A DNA stretch of 64,000 nucleotides from Levilactobacillus wangkuiensis (GCF_016861605.1 NZ_BOLM01000003.1:62001-126000); one strand, 5' to 3'. Shown: positions 43,526-52,277, counted from the first letter of the stretch. Notes: generated by a model from the sequence alone, not told the origin. Program-made: numbers and translations.

Positions 43526-45220
43526 TTAGCTAAACATTCTTCTCGTTGCCTTCAACAATGTCTTCGGATCCTTGTCATACCGTGGCGTGTCGACTAAGTT
43601 ATCCATCGAGATGCCCGTGAAGTGGTAAGCAGCAATTTCACCCGAACGAACGGCGCTTTGTTCCGTGAAGATCATTTGGTAAGGCTGTTCCGCAAATTCA
43701 CCCGTGAAGGCCAAGTTCGTGGAGTGTGCCGGAATGACTTCTGGCCGGTCGGTCTTAGCCCGGTTGTTGAACAGAGCTGAGGCGTATGGCATGTAGACCG
43801 GAATGTTGTTGATGATGCTGTCCATGATTTCTGGTTCCTTGCTCTTAATGTTAACGGGACCAGGGTCGACCTTGGACAGTTGCCCAATCAGTTCTTGCGC
43901 CATTTCCTTACCGGTCATCTTGATGTACTGCTTGTGGACGAATTCACCCGTCCGGCGTGGGTACAGGAAGTAGCCCCAGATAACGGATTCGTTTGGCTTC
44001 TGGGTGGTAAAGTGTGGCTGGTGGTGAACCACGATGGACATGTTCACATCCTTCTGGCCCAGTGGCGTGATTGGCGTCGTGGACAGGAAGGAGTTCAACG
44101 CGTTCCCAGGAACTTGCGTGGTGATCCGGGTAATTTCGTTCAACAGCAGGTGGTTCTTCGTGGTCAACGTGAAGCTGACCCATTCGGAATTCTTCCGGTC
44201 GTTAAAGAACTTGTCTGGCGTCCCCAGGTTGTAGAAGCGTTCCGTGGCTTTCTTCCAGAGGGCGGCACTGATGCCGTATTCCATGTTTTCCCGGGCCGGC
44301 GTGTTGTAGTCCCCCATGGTGGCGGAGTCGGTGATGGAGCCGTTAGTAAAGATCACGGCGGTGTCGTCATCGATGTCGACTAAGTCTTCGCTGTCCGTTT
44401 CCAAATTCTTGATGTGTAAACCGGTAACCGTGATTTCGTCTTGTAAGGCACTGTCCGCAAACTCCCAGTCCGTGACGATGCGGTTATCAATAAAGGTCAC
44501 GCCTTGATCTTTCAAGTAGTTGATCAATGGCAGCATGATACTTTCAAATTGGTTGTAACGGGTCCGGTTGACCCCAACCAGGTGTTCAATTTGCGTGAAT
44601 TCATAAATCATTTGGTGCATGTAACGCCGTAATTCTTGGACGGAGCTTTCAATTCTGAAGGCGAAAGTCGTTTCCCACATGTACCAGAAATTGGTTTGGA
44701 ACATATGCGGATCGTCCTTAAAGTATTCAGCAATCGTGATATTGTCTAGTTTAGTTTCTTCTTCATCTGGCATTAAGACTAACTTGGAGAGTAAGACGCG
44801 GTCCTTGTTGTTCAGACCCAGCTTGCCGCCGTCGATGATGCCCTTGCCACCCTGCAACAGACGCGCCTTGTCGTAGGTCTGGTGATGAGAATCAAAGTCG
44901 TGGGTATCTTCAGCGGCCGTCATCCCGTCCTCAGTAGCGGAAGGAATCCGGTCCAGTAAGTCCATCAAATCAACGTAAGTCCGGTAATTCAGCATCCGGC
45001 CACCACGGGCAACGTACCCCGTTTGGTTGTCTAGAGGATGGTTTTTGTTCCAGTATTCATCATTGAATTCGCTGGTCGTGCCGCCATCGTTGGCCCCATG
45101 CATATCGACCCCGTAGAACGTGATTTGCTTACCGCTCCAATGGGCCTCTTGAATCAGGTAAACCGCTGCGGCCATGTTCCCTAAACCTGCACCGATCATT
45201 ACTGCTTTTGTTTTTACCAT
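43526..45220 (-). CDS. ohyA: Oleate hydratase
   Basis: A 564-residue FAD enzyme (formerly myosin-cross-reactive antigen) that hydrates the cis-9 double bond of oleate or linoleate to the 10-hydroxy acid, protecting membranes from free fatty acids. The FAD-binding GAGLGNMAAAVYL is at the N-terminus, DMHGANDGG and RGGRMLNYRTYVDLMDLL further on, NWFYMWETTFAF-like NFWYMWETTFAF near 175, and FTGEFAEQP near 515. Length fits the family. ATG 45220 follows GGAGGTG. A consensus-like promoter with a palindrome over its -35 lies upstream. Confidence 0.95.
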   Translation of the reverse strand: MVKTKAVMIGAGLGNMAAAVYLIQEAHWSGKQITFYGVDMHGANDGGTTSEFNDEYWNKNHPLDNQTGYVARGGRMLNYRTYVDLMDLLDRIPSATEDGMTAAEDTHDFDSHHQTYDKARLLQGGKGIIDGGKLGLNNKDRVLLSKLVLMPDEEETKLDNITIAEYFKDDPHMFQTNFWYMWETTFAFRIESSVQELRRYMHQMIYEFTQIEHLVGVNRTRYNQFESIMLPLINYLKDQGVTFIDNRIVTDWEFADSALQDEITVTGLHIKNLETDSEDLVDIDDDTAVIFTNGSITDSATMGDYNTPARENMEYGISAALWKKATERFYNLGTPDKFFNDRKNSEWVSFTLTTKNHLLLNEITRITTQVPGNALNSFLSTTPITPLGQKDVNMSIVVHHQPHFTTQKPNESVIWGYFLYPRRTGEFVHKQYIKMTGKEMAQELIGQLSKVDPGPVNIKSKEPEIMDSIINNIPVYMPYASALFNNRAKTDRPEVIPAHSTNLAFTGEFAEQPYQMIFTEQSAVRSGEIAAYHFTGISMDNLVDTPRYDKDPKTLLKATRRMFS

Positions 45221-45260
45221 CAAAAACACCTCCGTAGATTCATGTGCCTTTTACGACTCC

Positions 45261-45297
45261 ATTATGCTTGCTTTGTCATGCATTGTAAAGCGTTTAC
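45261..45297 (-). promoter_or_regulatory. ohyA promoter with overlapping palindrome
   Basis: On the minus strand TTTACA, a 17-bp spacer and CATAAT form the promoter. The palindrome GTAAAGCGTTTAC (45285-45297) covers the -35. It resembles a catabolite-responsive element, one base longer in the centre than the standard consensus, so a different repressor is equally possible. Confidence 0.6.
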
Positions 45298-45452
45298 TTT
45301 GAAAATTAGCCATTTCTAAGAAACGCTAGGAAAGCTTAATCTAACGGCGATTGCAACAGGTCGTGTTACAATTTTCCGGCGAAATTGGACGGTCCAATCT
45401 TGATTGCCGGCTTATCTAAATGATTAGATGTGGGTTAAACTAGTTTCGTTCA

Positions 45453-45651
45453 TCCGCCTCCGGGACGGTGAAAATGAGCCGGGACGCTGTGGGCGCACGT
45501 CCGGAGCCAAAGAGCGGTCTCCGAACTTACTTTGAGCCGCTAAGAACCGCGTCTCAAAGATATCAGTTCCCTAAGTGGCTCTGCCACCAAGGGAACTCCC
45601 ACGGCTGAGCTCATTTTCACCATCCCTGCGGCTCACACTGGTTTAACCCGC
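45453..45651 (+). repeat. Type-2 structured intergenic repeat
   Basis: Outer stem GGGACGGTGAAAATGAGC pairs with GCTCATTTTCACCATCCC (one G-T pair). CGCTGTGGGCGC, GGTCTCCGAAC, CTTTGAGCC...GTCTCAAAG and AGTTCCCTAAGTGG/CCAAGGGAACT are present. The last arm differs from the 41188 copy (TGCC to TCCC) with a matching change in its partner. It points away from ohyA, 233 bp from its start. Confidence 0.87.
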
Positions 45652-45699
45652 AACCGGTCTCAGCAATCGAATTGGGCGCCATTTGCTCAACAGGTCTTG

Positions 45700-45960
45700 G
45701 ACTGATTTCAGCCAGACTAACCGTGATGATTAGCTGGATGTAATCGCTCTGGTTGCCTGTGATTTGGCGATAATCGTTAATTTTCTACGGAATTTTTCGC
45801 AAAAAAAATAGCCTTCCCTGACACTTAGCCAAGTGACGAGAAAGCTGTTGTTCGTCGCCAATATCTCTATCGGAACAGTTCAAAGTCTACCACCTTTGCC
45901 TCACAGTTACCGCGTTGACCCCTTACAAATACTGTAATACCAGCCGGAATGGCTTCAACG
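45700..45960 (+). pseudogene. Degenerate small-toxin-like locus, copy 1
   Basis: A plus-strand frame ends VIALVACDLAIIVNFLRNFSQKK then TAG, followed at once by AGCCTTCCC. It has no usable start codon and is cut by an upstream stop. The ending and downstream context match the second locus at 46078. A hydrophobic span followed by a short basic tail and a hairpin recalls holin-like type I toxins. On the minus strand TTTGTAAGGGGTC and GGTGGTAGACTTTG are shared with copy 2, where an antisense RNA would lie. Interpretation is tentative. Confidence 0.35.
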
Positions 45961-46077
45961 TTTTTATAAGGAAATTTGTAAGACGTCTAGACCAGTTATC
46001 CAACCATTATCTGGTATGCTGGGTCTTGTGAACGTTGCGGGAACGGTGGCTGTTTTGTTTCTTAAGGGGATGGGTCT

Positions 46078-46209
46078 TTGACTAAATCCAACAAAAGAGG
46101 CTTCAGCTTTGGCTACATGGTGTGGCGTAGGTGTGGCGTAGGCGTATCGGTGCTTGCATTGATATTCGCAATCTACAAAGACCATCGTGATCATACTCAA
46201 AAAAAATAA
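46078..46209 (+). CDS. Small membrane ORF, possible mutated type I toxin (43 aa)
   Basis: TTG at 46078 opens a 43-codon frame ending VSVLALIFAIYKDHRDHTQKK, one membrane helix with a polar basic tail. An 11-bp direct duplication (GGTGTGGCGTA twice, 46120-46141) sits just before the helix. Without it, the helix would join another frame that starts ATG at 46069 after AAGG but contains TGA at codon 4. So the locus looks like a small hydrophobic toxin gene hit by a nonsense mutation and a duplication. The following AATAACCTTCCC...GGGGAGGTTATT hairpin is shared in part with copy 1. Translation is unproven. Confidence 0.35.
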   Translation: MTKSNKRGFSFGYMVWRRCGVGVSVLALIFAIYKDHRDHTQKK

Positions 46210-46252
46210 CCTTCCCACGCATCATTTAGGTTAGTAACGGGGAGGTTATTGG
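46204..46252. terminator. Hairpin shared by small-toxin-like locus
   Basis: AATAACCTTCCC pairs with GGGGAGGTTATT. An A-run before the left arm gives a T-run on the minus strand, where the convergent transcript would end. Confidence 0.55.
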
Positions 46253-46407
46253 TGTTCGTTGCTGGCCACGTTTTCGTAACTGAAGCCAGGGAGGGTGGTC
46301 GTGCTGGTACGCGGCGGCCCTTTTTGATTGGCTCAAGTCTACCATGATGTTACGCAAATAGCACGGCGGACCCTTTACAAATTTTGTTATACTGGCTGGC
46401 CACACAA

Positions 46408-46443
46408 AAATGGCGTGGGACCGCATCCCCGCGCCATTTTAAA
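46408..46443 (-). terminator. Terminator of the SLAP-like gene
   Basis: On the minus strand AAAATGGCGCGGGG pairs with CCCACGCCATTTTT; it lies 19 bp after the stop codon. Confidence 0.8.
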
Positions 46444-46461
46444 ACCTACTGAGGTCTTTCC

Positions 46462-47208
46462 TTAGTCAGCCGCCATGAACTTGCCAGCAGTCAACGCAGA
46501 AGCCTTAACCCAGCCTTCCTTAGTGATGTACAGGTAGGCCACGTTCTTCTTGTTTTGCTTGATGGTAATCTTCTTCGTTGCGTAGAAGGTCCTGCTTTCT
46601 GGTAAAACGCCCTTCTTAGCTAAAGTCACTTTGGACTGGTTAGCAGCGAATTTGCCGCTAAAGACAGCTGGTTGGTTCGCCTTAAAGTGGTAAGCGGTCT
46701 TCTTCAAATTCGTTGCCTTTACCAGCGTGTAGGTCTTGCTAGAGATCTTGTCGGCAGCCTTGACCACTTTCTTGCCGTCTGCAGCCATAAATTTACCCGC
46801 AGTCAGTTTGGAAAGGGCGACCCAGCCTTTGACCTTGCCGTTAGCGCTCTTGATGTAAGCGTAAGTGACGTTCTTGGCCTTGGCCGTCTTGGTCGCCTTG
46901 GTTTTCACCACGATCTTCTTGGTTGCGTAGTAAGTGGCGCCACCAGCTAAGGTCCCCTTCTTAGCCATGGTAACTTTGGCTTTGTCGGCCGCAAACGCTG
47001 CGCTATACAGGGCTGGCTTGCCGCTCTTCACGTGGAAGGCCGCCTTCTTGATGGCCTTGCTACTTACCAGCGTCAACGTCGTCTTTTTCGCAGCTACTTT
47101 AGCGGCCGCAAATGCCGTCGTTTCGGCTTGGGCGGGTGCGATGGCGCCTAACCCTAAAGGTAATACCATCGCAGCTGCCGCAGCAATCATTGCAACTTTC
47201 TTCATCAT
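46462..47208 (-). CDS. Secreted Lys/Ala-rich surface protein with two SLAP-like repeats
   Basis: A 248-residue exported protein. Signal peptide MMKKVAMIAAAAAMVLPLG, cleavage near AQAET. The mature part is two ~105-residue repeats, each with K-A-x-F-H/Y-F/V-K-x-x-x-P-A, K-V-T-x-A-K-K-G, FYATKKI/YYATKKI and a closing AGKFMAAD. This basic repeat resembles the SH3b-like wall-binding domains of Lactobacillus S-layer-associated (SLAP) proteins. Likely wall-associated by charge; no sortase motif. Codon use is strongly biased, suggesting high expression. Confidence 0.75.
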   Translation of the reverse strand: MMKKVAMIAAAAAMVLPLGLGAIAPAQAETTAFAAAKVAAKKTTLTLVSSKAIKKAAFHVKSGKPALYSAAFAADKAKVTMAKKGTLAGGATYYATKKIVVKTKATKTAKAKNVTYAYIKSANGKVKGWVALSKLTAGKFMAADGKKVVKAADKISSKTYTLVKATNLKKTAYHFKANQPAVFSGKFAANQSKVTLAKKGVLPESRTFYATKKITIKQNKKNVAYLYITKEGWVKASALTAGKFMAAD

Positions 47209-47544
47209 AACAATTCCCCCCGTAGATTATATGTGAATCCATCTCTGAATTCACTTGGTATCATATCACGCACGGAAAAAAGTGACCGGGATAATCTCCT
47301 AAAAACGACTGAAAAACTGTAAAAATCTGACCCCAACGGTAAATTAAACCAACTAACGTTAAGGGGCGAAAAGGTGGCGGAAATTAAAGACGCCAAATCC
47401 CTGTTAAATCGGTATTCGGCAGTCAGTGAAGTCCCATCATCGCCCAGCGACTTCACTGTTTTTTCGCCGTACAATTTCCCTGAAAACGAACCCATTTTGC
47501 CTCACACACTGCACAAAATTTCAGTGAAAGCTGACCAAAACAAA
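47209..47544. other. Intergenic region upstream of the SLAP-like gene
   Basis: It holds the promoter and leader of the SLAP-like gene, but no clear -35/-10 pair was found. A plus-strand frame from 47374 has no ribosome-binding site and crosses the terminator at 47545, so I do not call it a gene. Confidence 0.4.
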
Positions 47545-47582
47545 ACAGGACGTTCACCCAAAAACATGGGTAAAACGTCCTG
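47545..47582 (-). terminator. Terminator downstream of oatA and its repeat
   Basis: ACAGGACGTT pairs with AACGTCCTGT, with inner CCCA/TGGG, and on the minus strand TTTTGTTTTGG follows. The type-2 copy at 47643 lies between oatA and this hairpin. Confidence 0.85.
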
Positions 47583-47642
47583 TCGTAAAGATCATTTTAT
47601 ATTTAAGAGTTCAAAACGAACGTCCCACAACAAGCTCACAAA

Positions 47643-47829
47643 CCCAAACCAGTCTCAGCCGTGAGGGCGGTAAAAATGAGCCCAGCCGTGGGATTTACGA
47701 TGCGCTAGCAGCGTAAATGGTGTCTTTGAGACTCGCTTCTTGAGGCTCAAAGCAAGTCCAGAGACCGTCCTTTGGCTCTGGGCGTCCTGCCCACAGCGTT
47801 CCGGTCTCATTTTTACCGCCCGGTAAGGC
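47643..47829 (-). repeat. Type-2 structured intergenic repeat
   Basis: Outer stem GGCGGTAAAAATGAG pairs perfectly with CTCATTTTTACCGCC. ATTTACGATGCGCTAGCAGCGTAAAT is an internal palindromic arm. It begins 12 bp after the oatA stop, in oatA direction, and precedes the terminator at 47582-47545. Confidence 0.88.
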
Positions 47830-47840
47830 GTTGCCAGAGA

Positions 47841-49784
47841 CTATTTCGCGTTAGTGACCTTGGTGATGGTCTTGGCGATGAGGGAGGTGTAGTAGCGATT
47901 CCCATGGTCGTTCGGGTGCACGTGGTCGCTAACGAACCAACTACTGTGGTTCTGCGCCGTCGTGTACCAGTCGATCACGTGAACGTTCTTGTACTTGTCC
48001 GCCGTCTTGTTGATTCGGTTGTTCACGGAATTTTGCCATTCACGCGTTGGCACGTGAGCCGTGACCCAGAAAATCTGGCGATTCGGGCCAATGGCGTGCA
48101 CGATTTGGTCAGCCTGCGCTGGCGTCACGTACCCGTTCGTCCCGATGTTGACCAGCACATTTTTGGCGAGCTGACCGCGTTGCGACAAGCTGCTAATGAT
48201 GCCTGGCATGGCATCGGCCTGACGACCCACAGCCCCGTCGACGATGGCGCCTGGGAAGACCTTTTGCAGGTCACCGGAGTCATCCAACAAGACGGAGTCC
48301 CCGACCGCCGTCAATGGCGTTTGCTTACTGGTCATCAACTCATCGGCCGTTAAGAAGTAATACTTCGCCGTCTTCTGGTTGGCCTTGGACATCTTGGAGA
48401 ATGCCACGGCCTTTTCGTGCTTACGTTTGGAAGCCGCCTTGGCTAAGGCCTTCTGCTTCTTGGCGGCCGCTTCGTTCTTCTTCTTAGCTGCGGCAGATCG
48501 TTGCGTAATCGTCTGTTGCAGGGCCGTTGGCTTGGCTGCGGCAGGCTGTTGGACAAAGCCGACTGCCGTTAAGCCAAATAGCAAGGCCGCGACAACGCCC
48601 AAACTGTTGACCAGCCGGTGCGCCCGTGGTTGTTGCAGGTAGCTTGCCACGTCATTGGTGATTTGCCCGTAGTGGTAGTGCCGCATGGGATTTTCGATCC
48701 AGCGGTAACTGATCTCGGTGACCAGCATGATCAGAGCCACTTCAATTAGCGAGTTTAACAACGGATGATTCCCAATGTTGATCCGTGATTCGTAGAAAAT
48801 CATCACGGGGAATTGGTACAGGTAAATGCCGTAGCTTCGTTGGCCAATGTAGCTGAAGGCGCGGTTAGTCAGCACCCGGTTTAAATCACTCCCGGGATGG
48901 GCCACTGTGCCGACCAGGATACCGGACAACACCGTGAACCAGAACATGCCGCCCCGGTACGTGCTAGCCGCTTGGCCATTCATGGTAAAGAACATGTAAA
49001 CTAAAGTCAGTAAGGACAAACCCCCGGCCACATCTAAAATGACCCGATGGGCGGTCGTCACATTTTCATTAAGCTTATGCGCTGGCCACAGAAAGGCCAT
49101 GGCGGTCCCGACCAGAATCGCAAACATCCGTGTGTCCGTCCCGTAGTAAACCCGGTTAGTGTTGGCGGGATCGTACAGCACAGCCATTGCGATTGCTGAG
49201 CAGATGGCGATACCAAACAGAATGGCGGCTGCCCGTGCCCGTTTACGCAGGAACCAGAGGAGTCCCAGCACAACGAACGGCCAGATCAAGTAGAATTGGC
49301 CTTCAATGGACAGCGACCACAGATGGGTAAACGGTGACTCGCCACTGAACCGGTCGAAGTAGGACTGGCCGTGTTTAATTTCAAACCAGTTATACCCGTA
49401 GATCATGTTGGTCAGCACGGTCCCCCGAATATTGGCCAACAAACTCCGCTGAAACAGCGTGATGTACGCCGTGGTTCCCAGTAACATCGTGACTAGCGCG
49501 GGATACAGTCGTTTCAACCGTCGCCCGTAAAAACCTAAAATATTAATGCTATGGGTTGAATCCCATTCTTGTATTAGTAAATAAGTAATTAAATAGCCAG
49601 AAACTACGAAGAAAATGGGAACCCCTAAGTAGCCCCCTTGTAGCGTCGATGGCGCCAGGTGATAGATGATGACCCCCAAAACGGCTAGTGTCCGAATCCC
49701 GTCGAATCCGGTTATGTACCGCCGCTTGCCCGCGCGCCGGTTGCGGATGAGCTCCCGCGTAAGCCGCGTGTAAGATTGATCCAT
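47841..49784 (-). CDS. oatA: OatA-type peptidoglycan O-acetyltransferase
   Basis: A 647-residue membrane enzyme. An acyltransferase-3 domain with about ten membrane helices covers residues 30-370 (start YITGFDGIRTLAVLGVIIYHL, VPIFFVVSGYLITYLL); one more helix and a Lys/Ala-rich linker (430-475) lead to an extracytoplasmic SGNH domain with GDSVLLDD, NIGTNG and DHVHPND. This two-part design is that of OatA, which O-acetylates peptidoglycan and gives lysozyme resistance. ATG 49784 follows AAGGAG; an upstream extension is dismissed. The exact glycan target (MurNAc or GlcNAc) is not decided. Confidence 0.88.
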   Translation of the reverse strand: MDQSYTRLTRELIRNRRAGKRRYITGFDGIRTLAVLGVIIYHLAPSTLQGGYLGVPIFFVVSGYLITYLLIQEWDSTHSINILGFYGRRLKRLYPALVTMLLGTTAYITLFQRSLLANIRGTVLTNMIYGYNWFEIKHGQSYFDRFSGESPFTHLWSLSIEGQFYLIWPFVVLGLLWFLRKRARAAAILFGIAICSAIAMAVLYDPANTNRVYYGTDTRMFAILVGTAMAFLWPAHKLNENVTTAHRVILDVAGGLSLLTLVYMFFTMNGQAASTYRGGMFWFTVLSGILVGTVAHPGSDLNRVLTNRAFSYIGQRSYGIYLYQFPVMIFYESRINIGNHPLLNSLIEVALIMLVTEISYRWIENPMRHYHYGQITNDVASYLQQPRAHRLVNSLGVVAALLFGLTAVGFVQQPAAAKPTALQQTITQRSAAAKKKNEAAAKKQKALAKAASKRKHEKAVAFSKMSKANQKTAKYYFLTADELMTSKQTPLTAVGDSVLLDDSGDLQKVFPGAIVDGAVGRQADAMPGIISSLSQRGQLAKNVLVNIGTNGYVTPAQADQIVHAIGPNRQIFWVTAHVPTREWQNSVNNRINKTADKYKNVHVIDWYTTAQNHSSWFVSDHVHPNDHGNRYYTSLIAKTITKVTNAK

Positions 49785-50512
49785 TTTAATTGCTCCTTCT
49801 CTTTTGAAACCAGTAACTGCCAAGACTGGTCATACTCCCCCGAATGGTGGTACGCCAAGTTGTTTAAGTTGCTAATGTTATTTATGATATTGACTTATTT
49901 TATGGTGATTCACTTGTCAACCAAACTAATTGCCATCCAAGCTGGTCTAATCAGCGGTCATAATCGCGCCAAATTAGCCTTTTTAATTAAACTAATCATA
50001 TAATGTTTACCCCGCGGAAACAATGGTTTTGCGCCATTTAAAGAAAATGTAAAATTTGACATCTTAATCAGCATTTTCACGGGTAAAGCTGCCTGCATGA
50101 AACCAGTCAACTCACCTGCGAGAATCGCAAACCAAGAGTTCCTAAAACAGTTGGGTAAGCCTAAATATTAGCACGAAACCCGATAAATAGCACCCCTTAA
50201 TCGTTCAACGGGGAAGTCAGCTCAGTCCCCAGCCCAACGCTCACGGGAACCCTAGCCACCGCCCACTCGCAAAAAATATTTTGGCTGGTACCAGCATTAA
50301 TTAGGTCAACGAAACAACCGCCTCAGGACGTACGCAAGCTACCGTCAAATACTGACGTTTTTCTGAGGAGAAAGTCCGTTCTTCGCTGCGAACCCGTCAA
50401 AACCAACCTAATTTGCACTGATAGTTAAACGCTTACATGGTATACTGGAAGGAAGCTATTGGCTGAAATTTCATTTGATCATGACTAAAAACAATCAGCC
50501 ACACCATCTGGG
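49785..50512. other. Intergenic region between oatA and add
   Basis: About 730 bp without a credible gene. It holds a nested hairpin at 50321-50368 (separate entry) and the likely add promoter: TGGTATACT (extended -10, 50438-50446) with GTTAAACGCTTACA (50425-50438) just before it, a partial match to the catabolite-responsive element. If this promoter is used, the type-2 repeat at 50513 lies in the add leader. Confidence 0.5.
50321..50392 (+). ncRNA. Nested hairpin structure, unassigned
   Basis: CCTCAG (50321) pairs with CTGAGG (50363), enclosing CGTCA/TGACG followed by TTTTT, then a third hairpin GTTC...GAAC. The T-run inside suggests a terminator that could compete with the outer pairing. 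GAGAAAGTCCG recalls the GAGGAAAGTCC of RNase P RNA, but no other RNase P element is seen. No partner gene is evident. Confidence 0.25.
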
Positions 50513-50700
50513 CTAAACCAGTGTTAGCCGTGAGGGCGGAAAAAATGAGTCCAGCCGTGGGATTTACGGTGCGCTAGCAGCGTAAATAGCGACTTTGAAA
50601 CGCGGTCTTGGCGGTTCAAAGCGAGTCCAGAGACCGCCCTTTGGCTCTGGGCGTCCTGCCCACAGCGTTCCGATCTCATTTTTTCCGCCCGGTAAGGCGC
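50513..50700 (-). repeat. Type-2 structured intergenic repeat
   Basis: Outer stem GGGCGGAAAAAATGAG pairs perfectly with CTCATTTTTTCCGCCC. Compared with the copy at 47643 the T/A pair in the stem became A/T on both arms. It ends 66 bp before add, with its 5' end towards add. Confidence 0.88.
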
Positions 50701-50765
50701 CACCCAACGCCAAAGTTCAGCCCAGAATGGCGTAGTACGCTACATATTGAAGGAGGAGTTCAGCA

Positions 50766-51803
50766 ATGTCCCACGTCAAACCTTTTACTAAAGAAAATGT
50801 CCAACAATACCCCAAGGTTGAATTGCACTGCCACCTCGATGGCTCACTCTCTCTGTCCGCCCTGCGGAAGATGGCCGCTGTCACCGGGGCCGAACTGCCC
50901 GCCGACGATGCCGCGCTTTACGATTTGACCACGGCACCCTTGGAAACGGACAGCCTCATCCAATACCTGAAACGATTCCAAATTGTGACCGACCTGATGC
51001 AAACGCCGGAACAACTGAAGATTGCCGGCTACGACATGGTCGAAACGGCCGCCAAAGATGGTCTCATCTACTTAGAAGCCCGGTTTGCCCCACAAATTTC
51101 CACAGCCAAGGGCCTTTCCGTTGAAGAAGTCATCGCAGCCTTGCTGGACGGCTTACATGCCGGCACCAAACATTTCGGCATCCCCGTCAACGCCATCGTC
51201 TGTGCCATGCGTGATCGCCCACTGGACGAATGCATCGACGTATTCCAGACGGCGGCGAAATTCAAGGACCAGGGTGTGGTCGGCTTAGACTTTGCCGGCG
51301 ATGAATTCAATCACCCAGCTTTGGAAATCGCCCCCGCAGTCAAGGCTGGTCTCAAAACGGGCTTGCCATTCACGCTGCACGCTGGCGAAGCGGGTCCCGT
51401 GGATAACGTGGCGGTCTCTCTGACGTTAGGCGCCAAGCGTATCGGCCACAGCGTACACATGAGTGGCTTCCCAGCAACCATCGAACAAGCCAAGCGCGCG
51501 GGCGCCACGATTGAAATGTGCCCATCCAGCAACGTGCAGACCAAGGCCATCGACGGCTACGAAAACTTCCCGCTGGCAGAGTTCCTCAGTGCCGGTCTGA
51601 AGGTCACGCTAAACACCGACGACCGCACCGTCTCCGATGTTACGTTGACCAGCGAGGTCATGAAGATGCACGAACAATTTGGCCTGAACTGGTCCCTACT
51701 CGAACGGCTCACGCTAAACGCCATCGACGGCGCCTTCATCCCCGAAGACCAAAAGGAACAGCTCCGCGCCAAGGTCAGGGCGGCAGAAACCGTCACGGCT
51801 TAG
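50766..51803 (+). CDS. add: Adenosine deaminase
   Basis: A 345-residue zinc-dependent purine salvage enzyme converting adenosine to inosine. KVELHCHLDGSLS has the first two metal-binding histidines, FTLHAGEAG has the third with the catalytic Glu, RIGHSVHM the fourth, and NTDDRTVSD the metal-binding Asp pair. Length and motif order match the family. AGGAGGAG precedes the ATG. It is followed by its own terminator and is monocistronic. The leader probably contains the type-2 repeat. Confidence 0.95.
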   Translation: MSHVKPFTKENVQQYPKVELHCHLDGSLSLSALRKMAAVTGAELPADDAALYDLTTAPLETDSLIQYLKRFQIVTDLMQTPEQLKIAGYDMVETAAKDGLIYLEARFAPQISTAKGLSVEEVIAALLDGLHAGTKHFGIPVNAIVCAMRDRPLDECIDVFQTAAKFKDQGVVGLDFAGDEFNHPALEIAPAVKAGLKTGLPFTLHAGEAGPVDNVAVSLTLGAKRIGHSVHMSGFPATIEQAKRAGATIEMCPSSNVQTKAIDGYENFPLAEFLSAGLKVTLNTDDRTVSDVTLTSEVMKMHEQFGLNWSLLERLTLNAIDGAFIPEDQKEQLRAKVRAAETVTA

Positions 51804-51826
51804 GTATTAAATGATATGAAACGATT

Positions 51827-51858
51827 AGGGCACGCCGGTAAATTTAGGCGTGCCTTTC
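51827..51858 (+). terminator. Terminator of add
   Basis: GGGCACGCC pairs with GGCGTGCCT around GGTAAATTTA, followed by TTCC. Confidence 0.75.
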
Positions 51859-52029
51859 CTATTGAGCCAAAAGCGCCAACCTACGGCTAGACAGCCGTTG
51901 AATGGTATACTCAAGTTAACGTAATTATTGTTTAGCAAACCTACAGTAATTTTTTGCTAGCGAGATAAATTTAACCACCCAACCACCAACTCACCAGCCA
52001 TCCACGACCACGTCTTTCAAATTAACGCG

Positions 52030-52212
52030 GCTGTGAGTGACCAGAAGCGGATCAAGTTGCCCAGCTGTGTCGGTGGCCTTGACTGGCGTTCTGTGCCAGC
52101 CTAGCCCACGGGACGACCTTTGAGACCGCCCTTCGGCTCAAAGTCTAGGCGGAATCCCGCTTTTCAGGCTGGAGCCGACCCCATAGCAAGGCAACTTGAA
52201 TCCGCCGGCGAA
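52030..52212 (-). repeat. Type-1 structured repeat, array unit 1
   Basis: Closing stem GCGGATCAAGTTGCC with GGCAACTTG-A-ATCCGC. Internal arm GGCTGG/CCAGCC-like (GACTGGCGTTCTGTGCCAGCC). Middle hairpin GACGACCTTTGAG...CTCAAAGTC. Confidence 0.88.
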
Positions 52213-52277
52213 ATGTAACCCGCCCAACCACCAACACACCTACCACCCACGACTACGTCTTTAAAAATTAACGCGGC

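Noticed and set aside
47374-47664. 96-codon plus-strand frame downstream of oatA
   Set aside because: It spans the strong terminator at 47545-47582 and enters the type-2 repeat; no start signals.
50362-50380. RNase P RNA-like GAGAAAGTCCG
   Set aside because: Only this short motif resembles RNase P; the remaining conserved regions and expected length are absent.
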